Assembly: GCA_028753945.1 (NCBI GenBank) | Contig: JAPNXP010000005.1 | Span: 2,170,001 to 2,234,000, forward strand | Source: Hexactinellida sp. DTS-2022 | Lineage: Eukaryota; Porifera; Hexactinellida | DNA: 64,000 nucleotides | Direction: 5' to 3' | Part shown: positions 33,190-45,075 of the stretch, piece by piece | Numbering within the stretch: position 1 is the stretch's first letter | Layout: each line of letters starts with the position of its first letter | The notes under the pieces: model-generated | Told to the model about the DNA's origin: nothing | Seen by the model: only the letters and a program-made list of their open reading frames with translations | Databases searched by the model: none | Position numbers and translations under genes: made by a program

Positions 33190-34139
33190 CAGTGGTTCCC
33201 AAACTGGGGTCCGCGGTCCCTTTGGGGACCGCGAGGTACTTTTTGTAGGACCGCGAGATAGTTGAAACAAAATTTTTAGTAAAGATTTATGAATTAAAAA
33301 ATCATTTATTGTGATTAGAAAAAGTTTGGAATACAATACTTGCTAGGTATTGGAAATTGGACTAATAGCACTTTATTGTATCTGACTTCCAGGGACTTCG
33401 CCCCTGGACCCCACTGTGGAGCTTCCAGCGCGCCCCAGACCCCCAGGTAGAGACGCGAATATTTTATAAAATCACAACCCCCTTTATGACAAATCCTGGA
33501 TCCGCCCCTGGCTTCTTTCTACTAATTAGTTTAATAAGGTAATAAATTCCATAACAAGGATTCAATTGTGTTAAAATATTTACAATGCAGGAATATTCTT
33601 GCACAAGTACATTAATTTCATCCAATTAAATGCAACGAATTCAGTACGTATTATAGACGCCTTAATTCAAATTCAGCCCAAGGGTAGAAATAATTCTATA
33701 ATTACAGCTATACCGACATATTCAATATTCATACCTGCAAATCTATTTGAGTCATATCCCTGTACGGGCATCAATTTTCCTCTGTACATTGGGCAAAATG
33801 CCTGTACACCCCAAAATTTTCTCGCTCGCTAACCTCGCTCGTCCGGGGAATCACTGTACTGTACAGGGTATTCCTGCACGCTTGAATAGGAACTGTTAAT
33901 TTACACAAAACAAATGCTACATTTTAGGTATTATATGACTCACAATCAGTAAACTAAAATCCCTGTACAAATGTAACGAGTGTGAAGTTAGCAGCGAAAT
34001 CCGAGCACACTTATGTATCTAATAAAATGGAAACTAGAACAAATATCAATTAGTCCTTCAAGATTAATGGAGCCTACATGTGGATGTGGTACATTGGCCC
34101 ATTAAATTTTCAAAACATTTGGAGATTGGGTCACCCCAT

Positions 34140-34515
34140 GATGAGTTTGCAAAAAGGGTCATTTTTTTCGAATTTTGGCATGTAATTCTATACTGAGCAC
34201 ACTTGTTAACGTTATACAATGCAAACCAAGTCACTTATATAGTTCTCCTTTGGCACACTTTGAGGCTAGTAGCGGTATATTAGCTCAGGAAATTTTCAAA
34301 CTTATCCGAGATCTGTTTATGCCAAGATGACTTTGCATAAAATTTGTATATTCATAAAATTTTGGCATTTAAGTTCTATACTGAGCACACTTGTTAACGT
34401 TATACAATGCAAACCAAGTCACTTATATAGTTCTCCTTTGGCACACTTTGAGGCTAGTAGCGGTATATTAGCTCAGGAAATTTTCAAACTTATCCGAGAT
34501 CTGCTTATGCCATGA
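34140..34515. repeat. 188-bp tandem units in left MULE TIR (about 2)
   Basis: Units run from ATTTTGGCAT-TTAATTCTATACTGAG through CGGTATATTAGCTCAGGAAA to CCAAGATGACTTTGC. They are inverted relative to the units at 38770-39705. Confidence 0.85.
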
Positions 34516-34673
34516 TGACTTTGCTGACACATGTCTGATTCCCTCTTCCAAACATACATTTGTTTATTAATATTCTAATACTACAGAAATGCTAATTATA
34601 AAAGTTTCTAATATACTTCTTTATAAAACTAAACTGTGTTCTATTCTATTCTACTGTTGCTCCATTCTCTAAT

Positions 34674-35423
34674 CTAAGGTATCGGTATGGTTTCGGGTTC
34701 GCATTGTACTTCATCCTTTGAATTCACTTTGATAATAGGTTGGAAATGGTTCATAAATAGTCGAATATATATTCTTTTTCCCGTCAATTTATGTGAATCG
34801 CGTTTATCTATGAATCCATAACCCGAAAATTTATTCCAGCAGTGATAAGCCTCTTGATAAACAAATATGTCTGTTTTTAATATTTGTGCGGCCAAAAACA
34901 GTTCCATATCTGTACCCCACGATCCCATTCGATCAATCATACTTGCATTTATGTATTGTTCAATTGAATGGCAATGGACTTCTAATAGTAAATCTATTTT
35001 ACTGTGACAGTAACCACTGCATATTTCTCGGTAAGCACCTTTCATATTCTCTACTAACAGTTCCCTAACTTCTTTGTGAAAATGATCGCTACCAGTGATT
35101 ATATAAGAGAGTGAGCTAAAGAGACAGTTTCCATCAGGAGAAATTCTCTTTTCTTTAGAAGGCCTTAGCTCTCGGATTTCCAAACTTCTGTCTTTTGATT
35201 CATTAGTATATAATATTCCACTGACATAAGATAGTTTCAAAGTCTTGCATTTCTCCCTTTGCCAAATTTGATCTACTGGACAAAATTGACCATGATTATA
35301 TAATGTAACATCTTGAGGATTATCATTTATCACAACACTGTCATCGCTTGATATTTCTGCACTAAAATCTGGTTTAAGAGACTTGCTCATTCTATTTTTT
35401 GTTGCTATATTGTCCTTAAACAT
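34674..35423 (-). CDS. OTU-type cysteine protease carried by the MULE
   Basis: The 249-residue frame holds an OTU (ovarian-tumour) domain at about residues 90-235. The catalytic Asp/Cys loop reads ISPDGNCLFSSLSYIITG (about 93-110) and the C-terminal His lies in LFMNHFQPII. DMELFLAAQILKTDIFVY matches the usual middle of the fold. OTU enzymes cleave ubiquitin or similar modifiers. Transposon-borne copies are known in several superfamilies, with unproven function. It ends 35 bp before the transposase stop on the same strand and could be a second gene or a downstream exon of the same transcript. The frame has no internal break. Confidence 0.82.
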   Translation of the reverse strand: MFKDNIATKNRMSKSLKPDFSAEISSDDSVVINDNPQDVTLYNHGQFCPVDQIWQREKCKTLKLSYVSGILYTNESKDRSLEIRELRPSKEKRISPDGNCLFSSLSYIITGSDHFHKEVRELLVENMKGAYREICSGYCHSKIDLLLEVHCHSIEQYINASMIDRMGSWGTDMELFLAAQILKTDIFVYQEAYHCWNKFSGYGFIDKRDSHKLTGKRIYIRLFMNHFQPIIKVNSKDEVQCEPETIPIP

Positions 35424-35458
35424 TTTTTTGCTATTAGGCTTGTTCTTTATTTTAGAAT

Positions 35459-37919
35459 TTAGATGACTTTTTTACATTCAAAAGTCTGTTTATAGTTTCT
35501 CTTGTCACTGATAGTTTTAACACCATCGGATTTGTGTAGAAAATTCAAGCTAATGTTTTTGGGGATACTTTTATCAAAATATGTACTCTTTTTTTTCTTT
35601 CGCTTTTGCCAGATCTCTTCTACTAATGTAGTATCTTGAAATGTAGAAAAATCCTTTGTTCTCTTAAAAACTTTGTCACCTATAGGCTCAAATCCAAATT
35701 TGAAAGCATTTATTCTCCCTTCTAGACCTCCTCGCAATTTTCTTAAGAAATCACCTGGTCTAAGTTTATTCTCGTTGTTAAGAATATTCGATTTAAGAAT
35801 TCGCATCCAATTTTCTACGATTGCATTACTATGCCTTACATTGATTTCACCTGGTGACATAACTGGACCTAAAATCAGACTACTCCAAATAGGACATATT
35901 GGCATATAATGTATGACTAAAAATTCAGGTAACGCTGGTAGATAATAGTTCTTGTTTTCCTCAAAATATGTGGTCTTATATCTAATTTCTAATTCATTAA
36001 TTCGTTCTTGACATTTTCTTAGTAGAGTATCAAAATATCTACCAAATGGAGATCTATCTTTGTAACTTTTACCATCTCCAAAGTCATTGGGAAGTTCTTC
36101 ATCTATTTCATCTAAATAATCAAATTCATTAGTAACTTCTTCCTCTCGAAATCTCAGTGCATTTTCAATTGTATTCACATGAAGGTTGATTTCTGGAAAT
36201 TTTCTTCTCGACAAACACAGCATACATAGAGCAATGAAAAGTTGTTCAAATTTTTCAAATTTTGTTGACGATACTAGCCTAGCCATTACAAACATAATGC
36301 ATCTTATGACAACTTTACTAGTTCTCATACTACGTTCTAGTTTATAGCTGATGCGGTGCATCAAATGAGCTGAGCATATATGTAGTACACTTCTATTTTT
36401 CTCAAATTTCTGTGGTGAATTGTGAATAAAATCCCAACAAGCATCAAGATAATCTTCAAGTTGTTCTTTATTAAAAACCCTGCAGATACTATGCAGCATT
36501 ACCCAACTAAAATCCACTTCGATGTGAGCGGGGCAGATTTCATGGTTCAATACCAACTTCACATCATAGCTCCATTTGTGTAAAAAGTGTGTAATTTCTA
36601 CATTAGTATGGCTGCTACTCAGCATCTCAGCAAGGGGTATAGGGCTCATTTTCATTATTGGGTGCTTTAATGTTAGGGCATAGTATAGAAATTTTTTTTG
36701 GTCTCTATCTATCTTTCTAACAACAGAACCTGTGGCATCCAAATGTAGAGATAATTTAGTCTTGTCAATTGACTTTAAGATAAGTAATTGTTCCTCACTA
36801 TACATGTGTATGACAATAGGATATCTTGATATCTTTTGTAGGTACCCATCAATAACTTTCCCTTTTATTGCACTGTCATATGTTTTCTTTGTAATAATAA
36901 TATCCTCCCACATACATCATCGAACCGACGTTTTGAAAAATGTTGAGACTTAATTTTTCGTAGCACATGCGTTGAATGCAACTGGTTCATATTTCCGTGC
37001 TTGGCAGTTTCTAAAGCATCTGAGTTCTTGAAAAGGTCATAATGATAATTAATAGCTGAAATGCTTAACATATTTTCGCCTATTGATTCTCGCTGTTGCC
37101 CTGATATTTTTCGACTGTATGCAGTTCTATTATCAAAGTGTTCATTTGAAAGAACACCTTCTGCAAAAAAATTAACTGTCACATAATCCAATTCAAATTG
37201 AGGCGCTTCATCAATCCAAAGTGAAAATTTAACACATTCAGCAAATTTGCAAACGGCTTGAGCTACAATAAAACGACATTCGCGAAAACTCGAATTCACA
37301 TTAATTCTGTGGTATATAAATTTGATTACACAATAGGGGTAAAAACGCTGAGCTTCTGGTTGAAAATATAGGTCCAATTTGAAAGTAATATGTTGCATCC
37401 AATTTTTGGCTTAATAGAGATCCATTCATGAGGAGTGAGTATAAATCGGTTAGGTTGTTGAGTTTCAGAATTGAAAGAAAATAAATTATCATCAGCTTCA
37501 ATGATACCAGATCCTTTTTCATGAATAACCGGTGATGGAGGACTATTTTGTGGACTTGTAGAGATCAGAATTGAGTCATTTGATTGTTGGATTGTCAAAG
37601 GAAAAATACTACCCAAGTTTGATCGGTCAAAACTAACAATTAATTGAATTTTATCCTGATCTAAATCCATAGAATCGTAGTTCGCATTTACTTTGTCCTG
37701 AATATTACAATTGTTGTTATGCCAAAAATGCATTAGCTTTTTCCTCATAGTTGTTCGATTCCTATTAAATATTATTTTAGATAACATACCCCAAATTGAG
37801 AAAGAATCGCGCCAATTACAATAACTGAGTTTGGGTCGGATTTCAGACCATGGTAAATCCAATCTTGAGATTGCATGCTCGAATTTCTCAGAAAAATCTC
37901 CGCCCATGATCTCGGGCAA
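35459..37919 (-). pseudogene. MULE transposase (DDE with CxxH)
   Basis: Three overlapping minus-strand frames (37919-37326, 37398-36865, 36913-35459) read as one protein with two single-base frame changes, near 37390 and 36905, unless introns explain them. The N-terminal part includes CRFIVAQAVCKFAECVKF, a cysteine-containing DNA-binding-type segment. The catalytic core shows LHLDATGSVVRK (first Asp), IEVDFSWVMLHSICRVF (second Asp), ICSAHLMHRI (the CxxH zinc/base-flip motif of MULEs) and RHSNAIVENWMRILK (Glu). This spacing is diagnostic of Mutator-like DDE enzymes. It probably acts on the long TIRs that flank it. It looks recently active, given the perfect 9-bp duplication. Confidence 0.85.
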
Positions 37920-38640
37920 AGGGACGCAATTATAAATAAAATAACAAATATTACAGAAGCACTTTATTGATTAGTACATAATTCTGGTCTTATAAATAAT
38001 TCGAAATGCAGCACTCAAGATGCAAATTTGTGGAAAAATTATGAAGGGCCTAATCTAAATTATGACAATCGAATAACTTAGTGTCAAAATATGCATATGA
38101 CTAGACAGAATAATTAATTTGTTTCTATCTATTGTATAGTATTTCTGCGATTGAATAGAAGCCACCTCGAATTAACAAGTGAATCAAGATACATATTACA
38201 AGTTGAAACAATAAATTAGATTTAACACTTTCAATCGAACTGAAGTGTGAGTAAACAAAGAAATTTCAAACCCCATTTGTGGCATGAATTAAATCCATTG
38301 TGAAAATTTGTCTTCTCCCATCAGACGCAGAATTTTATGGTGAATTCAATGGTGTAATAAATATTTGGGGTTTAGTAAAACATTTTTTGAGTTATGGACC
38401 AGACAAATTTTGAAAGGTGTCAAAAATGTGTCCAAAATGTGTTAATCAAAAATCGTAACCCCAGGTGCAAATTATACGATCACTCCGCACCTACATGCCA
38501 AGTTTCAGCCCATAATGTATACAGGTATGGCCAGGGCACCTGTACGAAGAAATAATAAAAATAAAAATAATAAAAATCACATATAAAAGAAAGAATATCT
38601 AATTAAGGTTGTCAATATGAAACATGATGACCGCGTTTTT
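37920..38640. other. MULE 5' non-coding region
   Basis: Between the transposase ATG and the right TIR. The part at 38160-38460 is repeated (inverted) at 7310-7610 and weakly at 62930-63050. No frame is seen. Confidence 0.5.
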
Positions 38641-38769
38641 AAATGGAGCAACAGTTGAATAGAATAGAACACAGTTTAGTTTTATAAAGAAGTATATTAG
38701 AAACTTTTATAATTAGCATTTCTGTAGTATTAGAATATTAATAAACAAATGTATGTTTGGAAGAGGGAA

Positions 38770-39705
38770 TCAGACATGTGTCAGCAAAGTCATCATGGCA
38801 TAAGCAGATCTCGGATAAGTTTGAAAATTTCCTGAGCTAATATACCGCTACTAGCCTCAAAGTGTGCCAAAGGAGAACTATATAAGTGACTTGGTTTGCA
38901 TTGTATAACGTTAACAAGTGTGCTCAGTATAGAACTTAAATGCCAAAATTTTATGAATATACAAATTTTATGCAAAGTCATCTTGGCATAAACAGATCTC
39001 GGATAAGTTTGAAAATTTCCTGAGCTAATATACCGCTACTAGCCTCAAAGTGTGCCAAAGGAGAACTATATAAGTGACTAGGTTTGCATTGTATAACGTT
39101 AACAAGTGTGCTCAGTATAGAACTTAAATGCCAAAATTTTATGAATATACAAATTTTATGCAAAGTCATCTTGGCATAAACAGATCTCGGATAAGTTTGA
39201 AAATTTCCTGAGCTAATATACCGCTACTAGTCTCAAAGTGTGCCAAAGGAGAACTATATAAATGACTTGGTTTGCATTGTATAACGTTAACAAGTGTGCT
39301 CAGTATAGAACTTAAATGCCAAAATTTTATGAATATACAAATTTTATGCAAAGTCATCTTGGCATAAACAGATCTCGGATAAGTTTGAAAATTTCCTGAG
39401 CTAATATACCGCTACTAGCCTCAAAGTGTGCCAAAGGAGAACTATATAAATGACTTGGTTTGCATTGTATAACGTTAACAGGTGTGCTCAGTATAGAACT
39501 TAAATGCCAAAATTTTATGAATATACAAATTTTATGCAAAGTCATCTTGGCATAAACAGATCTCGGATAAGTTTGAAAATTTCCTGAGCTAATATACCGC
39601 TACTAGTCTCAAAGTGTGCCAAAGGAGAACTATATAAGTGACTTGGTTTGCATTGTATAACGTTAACAAGTGTGCTCAGTATAGAATTACATGCCAAAAT
39701 TCGAA
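38770..39705. repeat. 188-bp tandem units in right MULE TIR (5)
   Basis: Five head-to-tail units of 188 bp, with a handful of differences, start at about 38790, 38978, 39166, 39354 and 39542. Each contains a roughly 62-codon minus-strand frame, but the period is not a multiple of three and the same frame occurs in the left TIR, so the frame is a by-product of the repeat. Confidence 0.9.
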
Positions 39706-40444
39706 AAAAATGACCCTTTTTGCAAACTCATAATGGGGTGACCCAACCTCCAAATGTTTTGAAAATTTAATGGGCCAATGTACCACATGTAGGCTCCATT
39801 AATCTTGAAGGACTAATTGATATTTGATCTAGTTTCCATTTTATTAGCTACATAAGTGTGCTCGGATTTCGCTGCTGATTTCGCTGCTAACTTCACACTC
39901 GTACAAATGTAATACTTGTAAATCCCTGTACTAGTGCAGCAGACTAGCCACAAATATACAAGGTATTGTGCATTGTATGGTGCAAGCATGAAATTTTCCA
40001 CAATGATTCTATAGGCCATGAAGTTCATTTTAAGATCGGGACCCATCTTGAAGGTCACCTGTATTGACCTTGGCGCCTATTTTGGTTTCTCACCTTTCCA
40101 TATATGGTAATATTGTAAATAACTCCTATTATGTTCTAGTTAGACATGAAAAATGTATTACTGTCGACTAGGAAGTGATATATGGGGAGTCGATTGGTTC
40201 TATTGAATTTACTTAAATATGTATGGACATTGCTTTTGCGGTTTCACACCTGTCCATATATGGTAATGTTATGAATAACTCGTATTTAATTAAAATTAGA
40301 CATTAAAACAAGCGAAGCGCTAGTTGTTAATAAATTATATTCGGTTACAGTTAGACATTAAAAATGTCCTATATTTCTTGTATATTCAGGTAGAGTTTAG
40401 TAGAGAGTATTGCAGAGTACCTCTTCATTTCCTTTCATCGTACA

Positions 40445-43400
40445 ATGGCCAAGCGTTTTATGTTGATAGAACCTGCTTCAAGCAATTCAAAGCATCCAAA
40501 ACTAATTGCATCCACTAACTGGGAGCTGTGTGCATTGTGCCAGAAAGACACTGGCCATGCTCTTCAGAATCCCGGAAGAAAAATAAAACCAGTAGTTGGA
40601 AGTGGATATGCGTCCTTAGCAATTAACCTCAATGAATTTAAGAAACTCGGATGCTTGCCCATGGAAATTGACCTTGAAAGACTTGATAATGGAAGTGGCA
40701 TAGAAGCAACTCTAGATACAAATTTCGCTGTATGGCACAAAACATGTTTGCTAAATTTCAGCGATATGAAGTTAGAACGTGCTTTGAGGAAACAGACTGT
40801 GAAGGACACACCTTTTCCTTCAATCCTTCATACACGCAGTACAGGTCAATCTAAATCGGTTCAACCAACATGTTTCTTCTGTGAAGAACCAGCAGGACGA
40901 ACAAGTCTTCGCCAAGCTTCAACCTTTGACATTGACTTGCGAGTCCGTAAGTGTGCACATGAACTCCAAGATACTAAGCTTTTGGCCAAGTTAGCTCCGG
41001 GAGACATGATAGCAATAGAGGCAAAATATCATGCTAAATGTCTTGTAGCCTTCTATAACAAGGCATCAAGGGCTGATATCAGCAGAGATAGTGACATAAC
41101 TGATGCTGATTTGCATGGCATAGCATTCGCACAGTTAGTGGCATACATGGAAGACTTCCGCAAGGCGGAAGACACTGCTCCTGTCTTTGAATTAACCGGT
41201 CTGGTAGAGCTGTACACAACAAGGCTCAATCAGTTAGGGGCCAGTGTGCATAATCGAATTCATAGCACAAGACTGAAAATCAGATTATTAGCAGCATTTC
41301 CTGACAGAGGGCCGCGGCATACTCCTTACGTTTGACCAGCATCTCGGGGATGCGCTCAGGAAGGCATGTGACCATGATACTGAAGCTCTATACTTGGCAA
41401 GAGCTGCTCAGATTGTGCGCCAAGAAATGTTCAATCGAAAGTTCTCTTTTAATGGGTCATTCGAGAAAGGTTGTCAACAAGAGGCCATCCCAACATCTTT
41501 GTTGGCTCTCGTGAACATGATACAAGAAGGGCCAAACATCAAACACCAGGCACAGTTGGGTACCTCATTGAATACAAGTGCTGCTCTTTCTATATCTCAG
41601 CTGTTGATGTTCAACAGCGTAAAACATACAAGGTCTGCCAAATCAACCAGCTCAGCACACCATAGTCGAGACCGGGAAAGTCCTCTTCCAATATACATAG
41701 CTCTTAAAATTCATGGCCTCACACGCAAGAGAACTCTGGTTGACACTTTATTTAGTCTGGGAATGTGTATATCATATGACAGAGTACTACAAATAACTGC
41801 AGACTTGGCAAAGGGAATTTGTACAAGATTCGAAGCAGATAAGGTCGTGTGTCCACCCAAAATGCGTAAAGAACTCTTTACCATTGGTGCAGTTGATAAC
41901 ATAGACCACAATCCAACTTCAACTACTGCTCACGATTCCTTTCATGGTACAAGTATTTCCATCATTCAAAATTTGTCCCATGGATTAACTGGCATCATAC
42001 GTGGTGATCTCGTCACTAATCAGGAGAATTCCTCGACCAAATCAATACCTCCATTAGCAGCAAGCTACACATCCGTACCTCCAGCTGCTCTGAAGACAAA
42101 GGTGTTCAAAGCACCGGTGGTTTATGGGCATGTAAAGCCTCCAGAACTTCAGCTTGTAGCTAAAGCTAAAGAAGAAGAGACAGAGTGGCTGAACACAGTG
42201 ATGACTGCACTAAAGAAGGAAGAACTGGTCAATGGAGACTGGATTTCTTGGTCAGCATACCATGCTCACAACCAGCAAAAATCAATCCCTCCAGCTTCAT
42301 TAAATGCCCTTTTACCTCTCTTCCTGGACAATGCACACTCAGTGGCCATGATCAAACATTCCATGAACCTTGTCAATGCAGTTGTTCAGTTTCTCAATCC
42401 TGGTCAAGTCCCAGTCCTTGCTGCTGATCAGCCTTTGTATGCGATGGCCAAGCAAATACAATGGACATGGCCGTCTACACATGGAGAAGACTCTTTCGTA
42501 ATAATGTTTGGTGGCCTACATATCGAAATGGCAGTTTTGAAGGTAAGTTAAGTATACTAATTGGCTTTAACTTCATTATACGTACTCTTTATAATGCTTT
42601 TACATTCCTTTTATAGTTGTTAGGAAATTGGCTAGAAGACAGTGGATGGACAAGTGCACTGACCCTAGCCAATGTTGCAAGCTCGGGTACAACAGACTCG
42701 TTCATTTCAGCAAGCCATGTGACGAAAACACGTCATGCACATCAAGTTACAGCAGCAAGTCTGCATTGTTTGATCATCCAGGCATACACTGAACATTGTC
42801 CACTCACAAAAGAAGATGGTACTCCTACTCCTACATTCAAAGAATGGTGCACACAGCAGACAAAGCGAAGTGTTCATTTTGATTACTGGCTCAAAGTTCT
42901 GTCACTAGAGATCATGCTTCTTCTGTATGTTAGATCACTTCGGGAAGGAAATTTTGACCTGTATGTCCAATCCCTCGCACAAATTACACCATGGATGTTC
43001 GCATTAGACCACACCCATTATTCCCGTTGGTTGTCTGTCCACATCCGTGACATGATGATTCTACCGGAAAAGCATCCAAATATCCTTTCAGAATTTCGTG
43101 CTGGAAAATTTGTTGTCTACAAAACAAGTAACAAGTTTTCAGCAATGGCCATCGACCAATGTCACGAGCAGAATAACAGTTTGGTCAAAGGATCAGGAGG
43201 GGCAGTTGGGCTGTTAGACAATCCCGCAGCACTGAGGCGCTGGACATTGGCAGGTCCTGAAGTTGCACGATTGGTTGCAGAATTTGAAGACGGTCAGGTG
43301 GCTTGCGGGCGAAGAGCGAAACAAAACCTCGATCATCACCATGAACAGCAACCTGAAGTGCAGTCTGCCTTTCTTAAAGACGTCAAATCGCTAACAGCTG

Positions 43401-45075
43401 TGATTCAAGAGATGGGAAACCCCTTCCTGGAGGAAAGCAATGAGCTTCTGGTTCTAGACACCAAATATATCATGAACGAGTCAGTTGCTGAAACTGTCAG
43501 AAAAGTGGAAACCATTGGTCAAGACCAATACAACAAGTTTGTTGATGAAAGGCTGTCCAAGTGTGCGAAGCCTGTTACAGATACATTGCCCAAGAACAAG
43601 CTACCACTTTTCAGCCGTCCTGCAGTCAAAGTTACTTCTAAAGGGAAGCTACAGCTGCAATCAGTAAAAGGGGACTGCAATTTATTCTCCCGGTTATATC
43701 TGGCTTGTCAGTTAAGAGACGGGGATGTGGACCAGTTCTTCTGTCACGAAAACCATGCTTGCCCACCATCTCTGTCACTGGGAGGCAAACTTCGGTATGG
43801 TACAAAGGCCGATCTAATGCCTTGCCTCGAAGCAGAGACAACAGCATCGGAAGAATCCCCTGTCGTTGATGCGATATTTTTGGATGGTGCCGCCGTGGTC
43901 CATATGTTGAATCCCGGAACAGCAAAGACCTTTTTGGAGTATGCAGAGCAAGTGTTTGTCCCATATGTATCAGCACAACTTGAGAATACAATGCGTGTTG
44001 ACATTGTTTGGGATGTTTATCAACCAGATAGCCTTAAGGGTACTCTCAGACAAAAGAGGGGCAAAGGTGTGCGTAGACGAGTAGTTCCTACTGCAGCGAT
44101 GCCAAAGAACTGGAAAGATTTCTTACGCGTGGACGAAAACAAAACAGAACTGTTCAGCTTCCTGTCTCACAAAGTCGCTCTTATACATAGAGAAGGAAAA
44201 GAAGTGTATACAACCGATGGACATAATGTGCTTTGTTCTTTGGTACAAGCTGATTTAGCAGGGCTGGTGCCATGCTCACAAGAGGAAGCCGACACGCGTC
44301 TGTTTTTGCACGTGGTAGATGCTGTCAAAAGGGACACAAGAGACTGTTGGTGCGTACAGTTGATACTGATGTCGTGGTACTGGCAATAGCGACTCTAAAC
44401 AGCATAAAACCCGATAAACTGTGGGTAGCGTTTGGTACTGGTGGAAATTTCAGATTCATAGCAATCCATGATATAGTTGCAACCATTGGCCCAAGGAAGT
44501 CTGCAACTCTTCCAATGTTCCACGCACTTACAGGCTGTGACACTGTGTCTTCATTTGCAAGTATAGGAAAGAAGACTGCATGGTCAACCTGGAATGTGTA
44601 CCCCGAGGTCACTGAAGCATTTGAAGAGCTGATGGACATGGCAGATGCTATTAGCAACACGTCGATAGAAATTATAGAACGCTTTGTTATCCTAATGTAT
44701 AGCAGAACAAGTGACCTCAATAGGGTCAATGATGCCAGGAAACAACTGTTTTCCCAGACATCTCGTATTCTGGAGAACATTCCACCAACTCAGGCTGCAT
44801 TAGAACAGCACATAAAGCGTGCCCGTTACCAGTGCCATTGCTGGAATATGTGTCTGTCATCCGATCCACAGTTGCCAAATCCTTCTGACTGGGGATGGAC
44901 CAAGGTCTTAAATGAATGGCAGCCGCTCTGGACCACTCTCCCAGAAGCATCAAAGTCTTGCTATGAACTGATACACTGTGGTTGTAAGAAGGGATGTCGT
45001 GGGCAATGCAAATGCGTTAAAGCAGTGTTAAAATGTACTTCACTATGTGCGTGTTCAGGAAATTGTCAGGACTAG
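40445..45075 (+). CDS. Academ-like transposase: C2HC fingers, XPG-like nuclease, CXC tail
   Basis: The product reads from ATG at 40445. It has two zinc modules (CALCQ...WHKTC and CFFCEE...YHAKC), then a transposase-like middle with AVDNIDHNPTSTTAHDSFHG, FGGLHIEMAVLK and DQCHEQNNSLVKGSGGAVGL, candidate Asp and Glu ligands. A nuclease-like domain follows (EEADTRLFLHVVDAV, RTVDTDVVVLAIA, LTGCDTVSSFASIGKK), whose acidic spacing recalls FEN1/XPG. The tail is CXC-like (CGCKKGCRGQCKCVKAVLKC). A 74-bp intron with GTAAGT...TTTTATAG borders lies at 42543-42616. Two one-base frame changes, near 41310 and 44345, break it into frames 40445-41335, 41394-42551, 42617-44389 and 44272-45075, so this copy is nearly whole but not intact. 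Academ is the superfamily I know to carry an XPG domain. Confidence 0.78.
42543..42616 (+). other. intron of the Academ-like gene
   Basis: The sequence GTAAGTTAAG to TTTTATAG joins EMAVLK to LLGNWLEDSGW. The homologous join in the copy at 21340 is contiguous at DNA level. Confidence 0.85.

Larger units (their letters stand above)
33976..39902 (-). mobile_element. foldback MULE (Mutator-like) transposon with OTU gene
   Basis: It is flanked by a perfect 9-bp duplication ACAAATGTA (33967-33975, 39903-39911), the length typical of Mutator-like elements. Ends begin ACGAGTGTGAAGTTAGCAGC. The inverted repeats are long and unequal: about 33976-34664 on the left and 38643-39902 on the right. The difference is the number of 188-bp tandem units, about 2 against 5. 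Between them lie, on the minus strand, a transposase gene in three overlapping frames and an OTU cysteine-protease frame. Long repeated TIRs are known from Foldback/NOF and Phantom-type MULEs. Confidence 0.9.

Noticed and set aside
38793-39545. Four consecutive nearly identical 62-63-codon frames (MTLHKICIFIKFWHLSS...)
   Set aside because: They are a by-product of the 188-bp tandem units of the MULE TIR; the period is not a multiple of three and the same frame appears in the left TIR.
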